From assembly GCA_002296125.1 (NCBI GenBank), contig DBHI01000011.1:1-5644 (forward strand): 5,644 bases of DNA. The letters run 5' to 3'. This document shows positions 1 through 5,644 of this stretch, in pieces. The position numbers were made by a program, and so were the translations under genes. The notes under the pieces were generated by a model that was not told the origin of the DNA, searched no databases, and was given only the letters and a program-made list of their open reading frames with translations. The first letter of the stretch is position 1, and every line of letters starts with the position of its first letter. Source of the stretch: Anaerolineales bacterium UBA832. Its GTDB lineage: Bacteria; Chloroflexota; Anaerolineae; Anaerolineales; UBA11657.

Positions 1-513
1 CTTTTTATACCAGCTTCTTCACCAGATGATTGGTCAATTATTTCAGTTTTAAAGCCACGTCTTTCTGACCATCTTATATACATTCTTAGTAACATAGATG
101 TAAAGTCTTGTGAATCAACTCCGCCGGCACCTGCGTATAAATTTAGAATTGCATCACCTTGTGAATGTTCACCAGACAACATGGTTTCTAAGTCATATTG
201 TGATGTTAAGTTGGCTATATTATCAATTTCATTCGATAATTCCTTCTCTAATGAAGGATCATTTAGATCTGCTAGTTCAATGACATCGCTTATTCTTGTA
301 GATAGACTGTCCCATTTAGCTATTTCCTGTGCAAGATTTGTTGATAATTTCATTATTTTTCTTGCATTATCAGGGTTTTCCCAGAGGTCAGGTGCACTGG
401 ACTGTTTTTGTATTTCTTGTAGATACTGTCTTTTTTGAGTTAGGTCAAAGACGCTCCAAGAGTGCTTGTATCTTTTTGTTTAATTCTGTTATTTTATGTG
501 AAATGTCTTTCAT
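1..513 (-). CDS. prfB: Peptide chain release factor 2 (RF2), N-terminal part, made by +1 frameshift; 3' end off the window
   Basis: RF2 recognises UGA and UAA stop codons in the ribosomal A site and triggers peptide release in the cytoplasm. Translation starts at ATG 513-511 behind a strong ribosome binding site (GGAGGAG, 523-517). The first frame encodes 22 residues, beginning MKDISHKITELNKK, and stops at TGA 447-445. After a +1 shift it continues from GAC 446-444 as DLTQKRQYLQEIQKQ and stays open to base 1. The shifted frame contains the RF2-typical segments DLWENPDNARK, NLYAGAGGVDSQDFTSML, LRMYIRWSERRGFKTEII and GEEAGIK. That is about 170 residues: the coiled N-terminal domain and the start of the core. 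The tripeptide anticodon loop and the GGQ catalytic loop lie beyond the window edge. The gene follows the S8 peptidase gene by 61 bases on the same strand. An uninterrupted ORF search misses it because of the frameshift. Identification is by remembered family sequence and is very secure. Confidence 0.96.
444..457 (-). promoter_or_regulatory. prfB: Programmed +1 ribosomal frameshift site of prfB
   Basis: Read on the minus strand, the site is GGAG (457-454), a 3-base spacer CGT (453-451), the slippery codon CTT (450-448) and an in-frame TGA (447-445) followed by C (444). This has the architecture of the E. coli RF2 site: an internal Shine-Dalgarno element three bases before CUU UGA C. When RF2 is scarce, the ribosome pauses at UGA and slips +1 on CUU, making full-length RF2. 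When RF2 is plentiful, it terminates after 22 residues. The stop is codon 23 here, against codon 26 in E. coli. The RF2 homology continues in the +1 frame immediately after the site, so this is recoding and not a sequencing error. Confidence 0.95.
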
Positions 514-574
514 AAACTCCTCCAGTTTAATGCGTACATATAATATAGTACTTTAAGTGGTATATAGTATGGTT

Positions 575-2956
575 CTAATGCAAATTAGCAAGAAATTCAC
601 GTAATTGTCGAGGAGTTGATACTGTTTGTAATTTTATTTCAGATCCTGGGTAGTGTAAAGAGTACCATTCTGTTATATTGTCTCCCCATTCATGAGGGTT
701 TATTATTGTGACAGATTTTTTTGATAGGTTTCCTATGCCTGCATCGTCTGCTGAGAATCCAACAGTTAGTCTATAGTTTTTGAGGATTTGACTATCGACT
801 ATTGCTTGAGTATATGCAGGACTTGAACTTGGAGGCATCAATAAATAGCTTCGTTCATATTGTGTTCGAGGAAGTCCTCTTTTAAATAACAAATCATTGT
901 TCATTGAGCTATTAGTTTGGTTTTGTTCTGCGAATTTTGTATTTATATCTGAAGGAGCTTTAGTTTCTAAATAGTTTGCAAGCTGATTTGGCGTGTCAAA
1001 TGACATTGGATGATATATTGCTCCTGGGTAGTTTTCTTGATACCAGTTTAGCATGTTGGCTCCCCATGTATCAGGATTGATAGCTATTATTAGTCTTTCA
1101 GAAAGATTTCCAATTCCTGCATCATCAGCTGAAAAGCCAACTGTCCAACGTTCTTTTAGCCATATATCTGTACTAATTATTGATTGAATCCATTCAGTCT
1201 GAGATTCTTGTGGTAATAGTAAGTAAATTCGTCTATATTGTATTCTTGGTTGGCCTTGTAAATCTTGTTCTAGTAATTCAAGAGTGTTTGTATTGTTTGT
1301 TGATTCGTACTCTAAGCTTAGTTTTAGAGCATTAGATGCATTTATTTTTCCGTATCCGAACCATTCTGAATGGCCCTTAGCATTATAAGTACCTTTGTTG
1401 TGACCATGCATAGGATCGAGCGTATGATCCTCAATCTTGTCAGCTGATTTTTGAATAATACTTCGAACATCTTGGGCACTCAAATCCGGATTAGATGAAA
1501 ATATCAGACCTGCTACACCTGCTACTAGAGGGGCAGCGCTTGATGTTCCTCCGAATCTACCAGTAAATTGACTTCCTGTTTTGAAACCAGGAGATTCTAA
1601 TTCATTGTCAGTTGTCCATATACCTAGTCCGGGAGATGGATGAGAAGGGTTTAATGGATGGCCATTACTGCTAGGGGCACAGACTGATACTTCCGACCCC
1701 CAGTTACTATAGATTGCTTTTTTTCCAAGGCTAGTTGATGCGGATACTGTTAGTGTATCAGGGTGTGCTGCCATGCCATTAAGTATTGGTTCTGAGGTAT
1801 GTCTAAATTCACCTAATGGGTCATTAACATATCGCCATTGAAAGCCGGATTCGTTAAGGTTATTTATTGGTGCATTGTAATTATGTGCTGCGAAAACAAT
1901 GAGACATCCTTTTCCGCGTGGACCACCATTAGTAGAGATTTGGGTAAATTTTTCCTTTAGGGCAGTTGATAGTGGAGCCCATACTGGTGGTGGTCCCCAG
2001 CTACAAGAAATTACACTTGCATGTTGACTTACTTTATGAAAAACATTCCACCAGTCACTATCTTTTTGTTGAAAATTAGTCCTAACTGGCATAAATGCAC
2101 AACCAGGTGCTGATCCTACTACACCAAGTCCGTTTTGCTCAGCTATTGCTATTCCTGCACATGGTGTTCCATGGTAGTCTCCTAGAATTCTATCTGGATT
2201 TGGATCAGTATCACCATCAACGAAATCTAGAGGATGTACTATTTTGTCTTCACCGGCAAAGTCAGGGTGTGACAATTCGAATCCGTCGTCTATTACAGCT
2301 ACTACTACTTCTCTAGTTCCTGTACTTATTTCCCATGCATCCATTATAGATATGTCTGCATTTTGAATTACATCATCAGCTTCCCAGCTACGCAAGTACC
2401 ATTGTAGTTGAAATCCTGGATCAGTAGGAATCCCAGCAGGATACACTCTTTCTATTAGATCTGGTTCGCAGAATTTGATGAATGATTCTGAATTTATTTC
2501 ATTTGCAATTTTTAGTGGGTTTTTTCCTGCTCTGCTTGATACTTGTAATACGTAGGTCTTATTGGATCCTGGTAATTCTCTGAGAGGATTAAGGCCATAT
2601 TCTGAGCATAAATCTTGTATAGTAGATGGTGTTGCATCCTGGTCGAATTGAGTAATGAGTTGGTCGGTTAAATAATATCTAGTTGAATTTGCGCCCTTAG
2701 GTTTGTATGCGTGATGACAAATTCCTTTGTTTCTTTCTCTGAATTTGTTCATTACAAGATCTCTATCTCTGGAATTTACTTTAGCCTTAAAGATGTATCC
2801 GGATATTCTTGAGACACTGTCAATGCCGGCTGTAGATTGCAAAGATTGTAGTTGTACATGTGTAGTTGCTAGGGCTGTAAATATATTAGTCTCTCTTTCG
2901 AGTGGTATATTTAGATTGCCTCTTGGTAGATTTAGACTTTTATTTGTTTTAGGCAC
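575..2956 (-). CDS. S8 (subtilisin/kexin-like) serine peptidase with pro-region and two copies of an unrecognised C-terminal module
   Basis: Predicted endopeptidase of 793 residues. The start is GTG at 2956-2954: an in-frame TAA lies seven codons upstream, GAGGT sits 10 bases before the GTG, and the next in-frame methionine is not until about residue 69. The N-terminus (MPKTNKSLNLPRGN) is polar, with no signal peptide or membrane segment. Residues 50-170 look like a subtilase pro-region. DPGFQLQWYL (179-188) marks the usual entry to the mature domain. Catalytic residues are Asp223 in AVIDDG, His262 in YHGTPCAG, oxyanion Asn359 in AAHN and Ser472 in GTSSAAP; all are intact. The double Asp and the YHGT context resemble the kexin/furin branch. 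Two 95-residue repeats follow the catalytic domain (569-663 and 695-789). Eight cysteines and no leader favour a cytoplasmic location, though non-classical export is possible. The gene is divergent from the VanW gene and upstream of prfB. Substrate is unknown. The family call is secure; the role is not. Confidence 0.93.
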   Translation of the reverse strand: MPKTNKSLNLPRGNLNIPLERETNIFTALATTHVQLQSLQSTAGIDSVSRISGYIFKAKVNSRDRDLVMNKFRERNKGICHHAYKPKGANSTRYYLTDQLITQFDQDATPSTIQDLCSEYGLNPLRELPGSNKTYVLQVSSRAGKNPLKIANEINSESFIKFCEPDLIERVYPAGIPTDPGFQLQWYLRSWEADDVIQNADISIMDAWEISTGTREVVVAVIDDGFELSHPDFAGEDKIVHPLDFVDGDTDPNPDRILGDYHGTPCAGIAIAEQNGLGVVGSAPGCAFMPVRTNFQQKDSDWWNVFHKVSQHASVISCSWGPPPVWAPLSTALKEKFTQISTNGGPRGKGCLIVFAAHNYNAPINNLNESGFQWRYVNDPLGEFRHTSEPILNGMAAHPDTLTVSASTSLGKKAIYSNWGSEVSVCAPSSNGHPLNPSHPSPGLGIWTTDNELESPGFKTGSQFTGRFGGTSSAAPLVAGVAGLIFSSNPDLSAQDVRSIIQKSADKIEDHTLDPMHGHNKGTYNAKGHSEWFGYGKINASNALKLSLEYESTNNTNTLELLEQDLQGQPRIQYRRIYLLLPQESQTEWIQSIISTDIWLKERWTVGFSADDAGIGNLSERLIIAINPDTWGANMLNWYQENYPGAIYHPMSFDTPNQLANYLETKAPSDINTKFAEQNQTNSSMNNDLLFKRGLPRTQYERSYLLMPPSSSPAYTQAIVDSQILKNYRLTVGFSADDAGIGNLSKKSVTIINPHEWGDNITEWYSLHYPGSEIKLQTVSTPRQLREFLANLH
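590..874 (-). repeat. C-terminal module, copy 2, in the S8 peptidase
   Basis: This encodes residues 695-789, ending four residues before the stop codon. Landmarks are PRTQYERSYLLMP, TVGFSADDAGIGNLS (731-745), INPHEWG and TPRQLREFL, matching copy 1 in order and spacing. About 30 mostly polar residues rich in N, Q and S (664-694) link the copies. In the shared 15-residue block, 10 of 15 codons differ between copies and every difference is a synonymous third-position change. The duplication is therefore old and the block is conserved by selection. Confidence 0.85.
968..1252 (-). repeat. C-terminal module, copy 1, in the S8 peptidase
   Basis: This encodes residues 569-663 of the peptidase. Landmarks in order are PRIQYRRIYLLLP, TVGFSADDAGIGNLS (605-619), INPDTWG and a closing TPNQLANYL. 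It aligns without gaps to copy 2 at an offset of exactly 126 residues, with 45 of 95 positions identical by hand count. I do not recognise the module as a named domain. The alternating hydrophobic segments (YLLLP, LIIAINP) suggest a small alpha/beta fold. Confidence 0.85.
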
Positions 2957-3018
2957 GCGAATTGCTACCTCTAATTAATGTATCTAGATTTATACTAGCA
3001 GTACAAGAAACGTGCCTA
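2950..3018 (-). promoter_or_regulatory. Nested inverted repeat spanning the S8 peptidase leader and start codon
   Basis: TAGGCACG at 2950-2957 is the perfect reverse complement of CGTGCCTA at 3011-3018. Nested inside, TGCTA (2963-2967) pairs with TAGCA (2996-3000). In the minus-strand mRNA the outer stem would contain the GTG start codon (2956-2954), and the Shine-Dalgarno GAGG would lie in the apical loop. This could be a translation-control hairpin, if the transcript starts upstream of 3018, or a split operator. The base complementarity is seen; the function is inferred. Confidence 0.4.
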
Positions 3019-3061
3019 TGTAATTGTATAGTAGATATTGCGTTGAGGTTAGGGTTTTATT
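2957..3061. promoter_or_regulatory. Divergent intergenic region between the S8 peptidase and VanW-family genes
   Basis: These 105 bases must hold the leaders, and probably the promoters, of both flanking genes. For the plus-strand gene, TATAGT (3027-3032) is a possible -10 about 30 bases before the ATG, and AGGG (3051-3054) seven bases before the ATG is the likely ribosome binding site. I see no good -35 box. For the minus-strand gene, GAGGT (2971-2967) is the likely ribosome binding site, and an AT-rich stretch around 2986-2998 could include a weak -10. Promoter positions are guesses; the division into two divergent units is clear. Confidence 0.4.
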
Positions 3062-4897
3062 ATGAAGATAATTCCAAGATTATTGTTTGTAATAGGTTGC
3101 TTGATACTTAATATTTTATGTATTTGTATCATAATAATAGGTGTTTTTCAGATTAACTATTCCCATAAAATTTACCCAGGGGTTAATGTATGGGGTACAG
3201 ATATTAGTGGTTTTACTAAGAGTGAAGCATTGGATTTGCTAAATAATAGAACCAGTTATGTTAAATCTGATGCGATTTCCCTTAAGTATAATAATGTTCA
3301 ATGGTCTTTTACTCCATCCGAATTGGGCATGACATATCAAATTGAAGAAGTCGTTGATGAGGCATATGCTGTAGGGCGTGCTGGTCCTTTAATAAGTGAC
3401 TTATTGTCTCAATGGGAATCATACTACATGGGGGTACATTTGAGTCCTGTAGTGGTTCTGGATGTTGTGATGATTGAGGAATTAGTTAAAGGAATAGCCA
3501 GGTTAGTTAATGAGGATGCTAGCGATGCATCTTTTTCGGTTATTGGAAGTGTGTTTACATTGGATCCTGGTAAGAAAGGTCGAGTTGTTGATGTTAAAAA
3601 ATCAGTTGAAAATATTGTAGAGCCTTTGTCTGAGTTCTCTAAGGCTGATATTAATTTAGTAGTAAATGAATATCAGCCTATCCAGATCAATGCTAATGAG
3701 CAGCGAGAAATTGGACAGAATATTGTTGATGAGCCATTAATAATATTGGTTAAAGAACCACAAAGTATTGATGGAGAACCTTGGATTATTGATAGGGAAA
3801 CATTAGTTGATATGTTGGTTTTTGATAAAGCTTTAGGAGAGACTCAAGAAACTTATCGAGTTACTATTAATAGGGACAGGATGAGAGAATTCTTAGTGTT
3901 TGCTAGTGAACAGTTGTTTATTAGACCAATAAATGCAAAATTTAATTACGATGATGAATTGGGAGTGTTATCAGTATTAGAATCTGCAAAATTTGGCAGA
4001 GAGCTTGATATAGATGCAAGTCTTGATCATATAATTGATTCTCTAGAGGATGGGCACAATAATGCTTATTTTCAATTTAAGACTGTAGACCCTATTGTTG
4101 GGGATGGTATTACAAAGAGTGATCTTGGGATCGATGGATTAGTGTCTGAGTCTAAAACTTTTTTCCGAGGTAGTGGTGACAGTAGAATGCAAAATATTAG
4201 TGCAGGTTCTGAGATGATTTCGGGAATATTAATTGCTCCAGGTGAAGAGTTTTCTTTCAATGAACATCTAGGTGATGTAAGTCTTGATACAGGTTTTGCT
4301 GAGGCTTGGATAATTTATGGTGGACGCACTATTCAAGGTTTAGGGGGCGGCATATGTCAAGTTAGTACAACTCTGTTTCGTACTGCTTTTTATGGAGGGT
4401 ATCCCATCTTGGAAAGGAATCCTCATGCTTACAGAGTTGGATACTATGAGCAAGGCGCAAATAGTCCCGGGCCTGGTCTTGATGCTACCATTTTTTCTCC
4501 CGTTGCGGATTTTAGATTTTTGAATGATAGGGATGACTGGTTATTGATTGAAAGTTATTTGGATTTAGATGACCAGTCATTGTCTTATAAGTTTTATAGT
4601 GGTAGTGATAGTAGGGAGGTTAGTGTTTCCGAACCTTCCATAAGTGATGTGGTTGATGCTAAGGATCCAGTGTATGAATTTAATTCAGATTTGGATGATG
4701 GAGAAATTCGTCAAGTAGATTGGGAAAATAAAGGTGCAAAAGTTGTTGTGGAAAGAAAAGTTGAAAATAATGGCGTTGTAATTATAGATGAAGAGATTTC
4801 TACTAGATACCAACCTTGGGGGTCAGTATATCAGTTTGGGGAAGGAGCTGAATTGCCGGAAGGCGTAGTTATATTGGAAAAAGAAGAATCAGAGTAA
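3062..4897 (+). CDS. VanW-family membrane-anchored envelope protein with two peptidoglycan-binding-like domains and a G5-like tail
   Basis: This 611-residue protein resembles B. subtilis YoaR and related VanW proteins. It starts at ATG 3062 with AGGG seven bases upstream. Residues 5-29 form one hydrophobic membrane segment, followed by the family signature IYPGVNVWGTDISGFTKSEA (37-56), so the bulk should lie outside the membrane. Two PG_binding_4-like domains follow, about 70-205 and 215-342; each ends with the typical pattern (FTLDPGKKGRVVDV near 165-178, SAKFGRELDID near 308-318). The VanW domain covers about 360-490, with APGEEFSFNEHLG and the core GGGICQVSTTLF (428-439). Residues 534-595 (ending STRYQPWGSVYQFGEG) resemble a divergent G5 domain. 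VanW was named for glycopeptide-resistance clusters, but its biochemical activity is not established and its presence does not imply resistance. A wall-associated role is likely. The gene stands alone, followed by rnpB. Confidence 0.9.
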   Translation: MKIIPRLLFVIGCLILNILCICIIIIGVFQINYSHKIYPGVNVWGTDISGFTKSEALDLLNNRTSYVKSDAISLKYNNVQWSFTPSELGMTYQIEEVVDEAYAVGRAGPLISDLLSQWESYYMGVHLSPVVVLDVVMIEELVKGIARLVNEDASDASFSVIGSVFTLDPGKKGRVVDVKKSVENIVEPLSEFSKADINLVVNEYQPIQINANEQREIGQNIVDEPLIILVKEPQSIDGEPWIIDRETLVDMLVFDKALGETQETYRVTINRDRMREFLVFASEQLFIRPINAKFNYDDELGVLSVLESAKFGRELDIDASLDHIIDSLEDGHNNAYFQFKTVDPIVGDGITKSDLGIDGLVSESKTFFRGSGDSRMQNISAGSEMISGILIAPGEEFSFNEHLGDVSLDTGFAEAWIIYGGRTIQGLGGGICQVSTTLFRTAFYGGYPILERNPHAYRVGYYEQGANSPGPGLDATIFSPVADFRFLNDRDDWLLIESYLDLDDQSLSYKFYSGSDSREVSVSEPSISDVVDAKDPVYEFNSDLDDGEIRQVDWENKGAKVVVERKVENNGVVIIDEEISTRYQPWGSVYQFGEGAELPEGVVILEKEESE

Positions 4898-4911
4898 CAA
4901 TGAGATTGTTC

Positions 4912-4939
4912 TTGCTAATATATTAATATATGATATAAA
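4912..4939 (+). promoter_or_regulatory. Probable rnpB promoter with extended -10
   Basis: TTGCTA (4912-4917) is a plausible -35 box. Sixteen bases on, TATAAA (4934-4939) is a plausible -10 preceded by TGA (4931-4933), which gives an extended -10. A start about seven bases after the -10 would fall at 4946-4947, exactly where the 5' strand of RNase P helix P1 begins. That independent agreement is the main support. Confidence 0.65.
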
Positions 4940-4946
4940 TCAAATC

Positions 4947-5346
4947 TCTGGTCGACTGAGTGATCGCGAGTACAATGTGCTTGAGGAAAGTCCGCGCTCT
5001 ATAGGACAGCGTACCGGATAACATCCGGGTTAGGTAACTGACAGAAGGGTCACAGAGATATATATTGCCTATTTAGTTTATTTTAGGCGAGGGTGAAATG
5101 GTGTGGTAAGAGCACACCGGTATTTGTAGTAATACAGGTATCTAGACATCCCTTACGTAGAGCAAGGCCAAGTAGGAACGATGTGGTTGTCCGTCACAAT
5201 TGAGTTTCGGGTGGGCTGCAAGATGCTTACAGAAATGTAAGTACTAGATAGATGATCACTGCATATGTATTTTTTGGGATGAAGTATAGTTTTCTATATG
5301 TAAACTAAAAAATAAATGACAGAACGCGGCTTATAGGTTGGCCAGA
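4947..5346 (+). ncRNA. rnpB: RNase P RNA, bacterial type A
   Basis: This is the catalytic RNA that removes 5' leaders from precursor tRNAs, working with the RnpA protein. Conserved blocks are present in order: GAGGAAAGTCCG (4983-4994), AGGGTGAAA, GGTAAGAGCACACC, GAGCAAGGCCAAGTAGG and the closing ACAGAACGCGGCTTAT. P1 pairs 4947-4957 with 5336-5346 over 11 bp. P2 pairs AGTGATC (4959-4965) with GATCACT (5254-5260). P4 pairs AAG-U-CCGCG (4988-4996, bulged U at 4991) with CGCGGCTT (5325-5332), a covariation relative to E. coli GGG/CCC. P9 is GGTGTG/CACACC (5100-5105/5113-5118). The long-range P6 pairing GGACA (5004-5008) with TGTCC (5188-5192), plus a P15 stem GGAAC/GTTTC, marks type A. P3 is reduced to a 6-bp hairpin. 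A roughly 57-base AT-rich insertion, probably P19, follows P2. Ends are inferred from P1; identity is certain. Confidence 0.97.
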
Positions 5347-5350
5347 CTTT

Positions 5351-5397
5351 TTCTGCAACCACAATTATTAATTTTTATTAGTATTGTGGTTGCAGAA
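5351..5397. terminator. Perfect 15-bp hairpin between convergent genes, probable terminator
   Basis: TTCTGCAACCACAAT (5351-5365) is the exact reverse complement of ATTGTGGTTGCAGAA (5383-5397), with a 17-base AT-rich loop. It begins four bases after the last P1 base of rnpB and ends 16 bases before the stop codon of the converging minus-strand gene, so it could serve both. The match to a canonical intrinsic terminator is imperfect: only TTT follows on the plus strand, and no U-tract follows on the minus strand. A run of five T (5348-5352) instead precedes and enters the left arm. Confidence 0.6.
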
Positions 5398-5413
5398 TTT
5401 GAATGTACTTTAC

Positions 5414-5644
5414 TTAATCATCATCCCAGTCAGGGTCTAGAAAATCGTCTTCGTCATCTGAATCATTGTCCCAGTCTGAGTCCTCATCGTCGTCATCCAT
5501 TGGTCTAGAGGATGTGTCATAGCCCATTGCTTCAGCTTCAGCATATGCTTCTTCCTCAGTCAATAGTCCTGCATCTACTTTTGCAATCAGATCTTCTATT
5601 TCAGGTGGTGTGCCTGATTCAGGACCGTACTCGCCATATTCTCC
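5414..5644 (-). CDS. C-terminal end of an unrecognised protein with a strongly acidic tail; 5' part off the window
   Basis: An open minus-strand frame enters at base 5644 and ends at TAA 5416-5414, giving the last 76 residues of a longer protein. The first part (GEYGEYGPESGTPPEIEDL) is followed by a segment likely to be helical, IAKVDAGLLTEEEAYAEAEA. Its 'GLLTEEEA' turn resembles the short helical hairpins found at many protein C-termini (SHOCT-like), but I would not assign it. The last 28 residues are low-complexity acidic: 17 Asp and 2 Glu, interspersed with DW pairs and ending DPDWDDD. The clean open frame, sensible amino-acid pattern and convergent position after a hairpin support a real gene. 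Nothing visible gives a function. Acidic tails of this type occur in nucleic-acid-associated and surface proteins alike. Confidence 0.75.
   Translation of the reverse strand, partial: GEYGEYGPESGTPPEIEDLIAKVDAGLLTEEEAYAEAEAMGYDTSSRPMDDDDEDSDWDNDSDDEDDFLDPDWDDD

Noticed and set aside
181..556. Two plus-strand open frames (181-438 and 329-556)
   Set aside because: They lie antisense to prfB, whose minus-strand frames give clear RF2 homology; their own translations look unlike a real protein and have no supporting start signals.
540..570. Possible prfB promoter (TATATT at 547-542 or TATTAT at 545-540, minus strand)
   Set aside because: The -10-like hexamers are expected in such AT-rich sequence, and no -35 box is found at 16-18 bases (ATACTA or ACTATA there).
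2095..2978. Plus-strand open frames at 2095-2316 and 2727-2978
   Set aside because: Both are antisense shadows of the S8 peptidase coding sequence.
4072..4260. Minus-strand open frame of 62 residues
   Set aside because: It is antisense to the conserved VanW domain and has no independent support.
3062..4897. Reading the VanW gene as a vancomycin-resistance determinant
   Set aside because: No other van genes are nearby, and YoaR-like VanW proteins are widespread in bacteria without resistance clusters.
4902..4948. GAGATT/AATCTC inverted repeat flanking the rnpB promoter, considered as a terminator for the VanW gene
   Set aside because: Only 6 bp with a 35-base AT-rich loop, and the right arm is part of RNase P helix P1; no U-tract.
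4947..5346. Type B RNase P RNA
   Set aside because: The P6 pairing GGACA/TGTCC and the P15-P16/17 arrangement match type A.

Overview
The window is an AT-rich, ordinary-looking chromosomal segment with standard bacterial gene signals. The genes seen are a peptide chain release factor 2 gene (prfB, 5' part only), a large subtilisin-like peptidase gene, a VanW-family membrane-anchored cell-envelope gene, a complete RNase P RNA gene (rnpB), and the 3' end of an unrecognised gene with a very acidic tail. A VanW protein with peptidoglycan-binding and G5-like domains suggests a bacterium with a Gram-positive-type or otherwise monoderm envelope. The RNase P RNA is type A, which argues against typical Bacillota (type B). 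Low GC plus this combination would fit a Chloroflexota lineage such as Dehalococcoidia/SAR202, but that placement is inference and not proven here.

Layout. Minus strand, bases 1-2956: the S8 peptidase (GTG start at 2956, stop at 575) is followed 61 bases later by prfB (start 513, running off the window at base 1). No convincing terminator separates them, so they may be partly co-transcribed. prfB carries the classic RF2 autoregulatory +1 frameshift (CTT TGA C after codon 21), so its true product is split between two frames. Bases 2957-3061 are a 105-base divergent intergenic region. Its 8-base perfect inverted repeat has one arm covering the peptidase start codon. Plus strand: the VanW-family gene (3062-4897), then an extended -10 promoter and rnpB (4947-5346), then a perfect 15-base-pair hairpin (5351-5397). 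Minus strand again: the C-terminal 76 residues of an unknown acidic protein (5414-5644), converging on rnpB.

The genes do not form one obvious pathway: prfB and rnpB are housekeeping (translation termination, tRNA 5' processing), while the VanW protein is an envelope protein. The most unusual item is the S8 peptidase. It has an intact Asp/His/Ser/Asn catalytic set, a pro-region but no signal peptide, and two copies of a roughly 95-residue C-terminal module that I do not recognise. The copies share a 15-residue identical block whose codons differ only at synonymous positions. I found no CRISPR array, insertion sequence, tRNA or phage gene.
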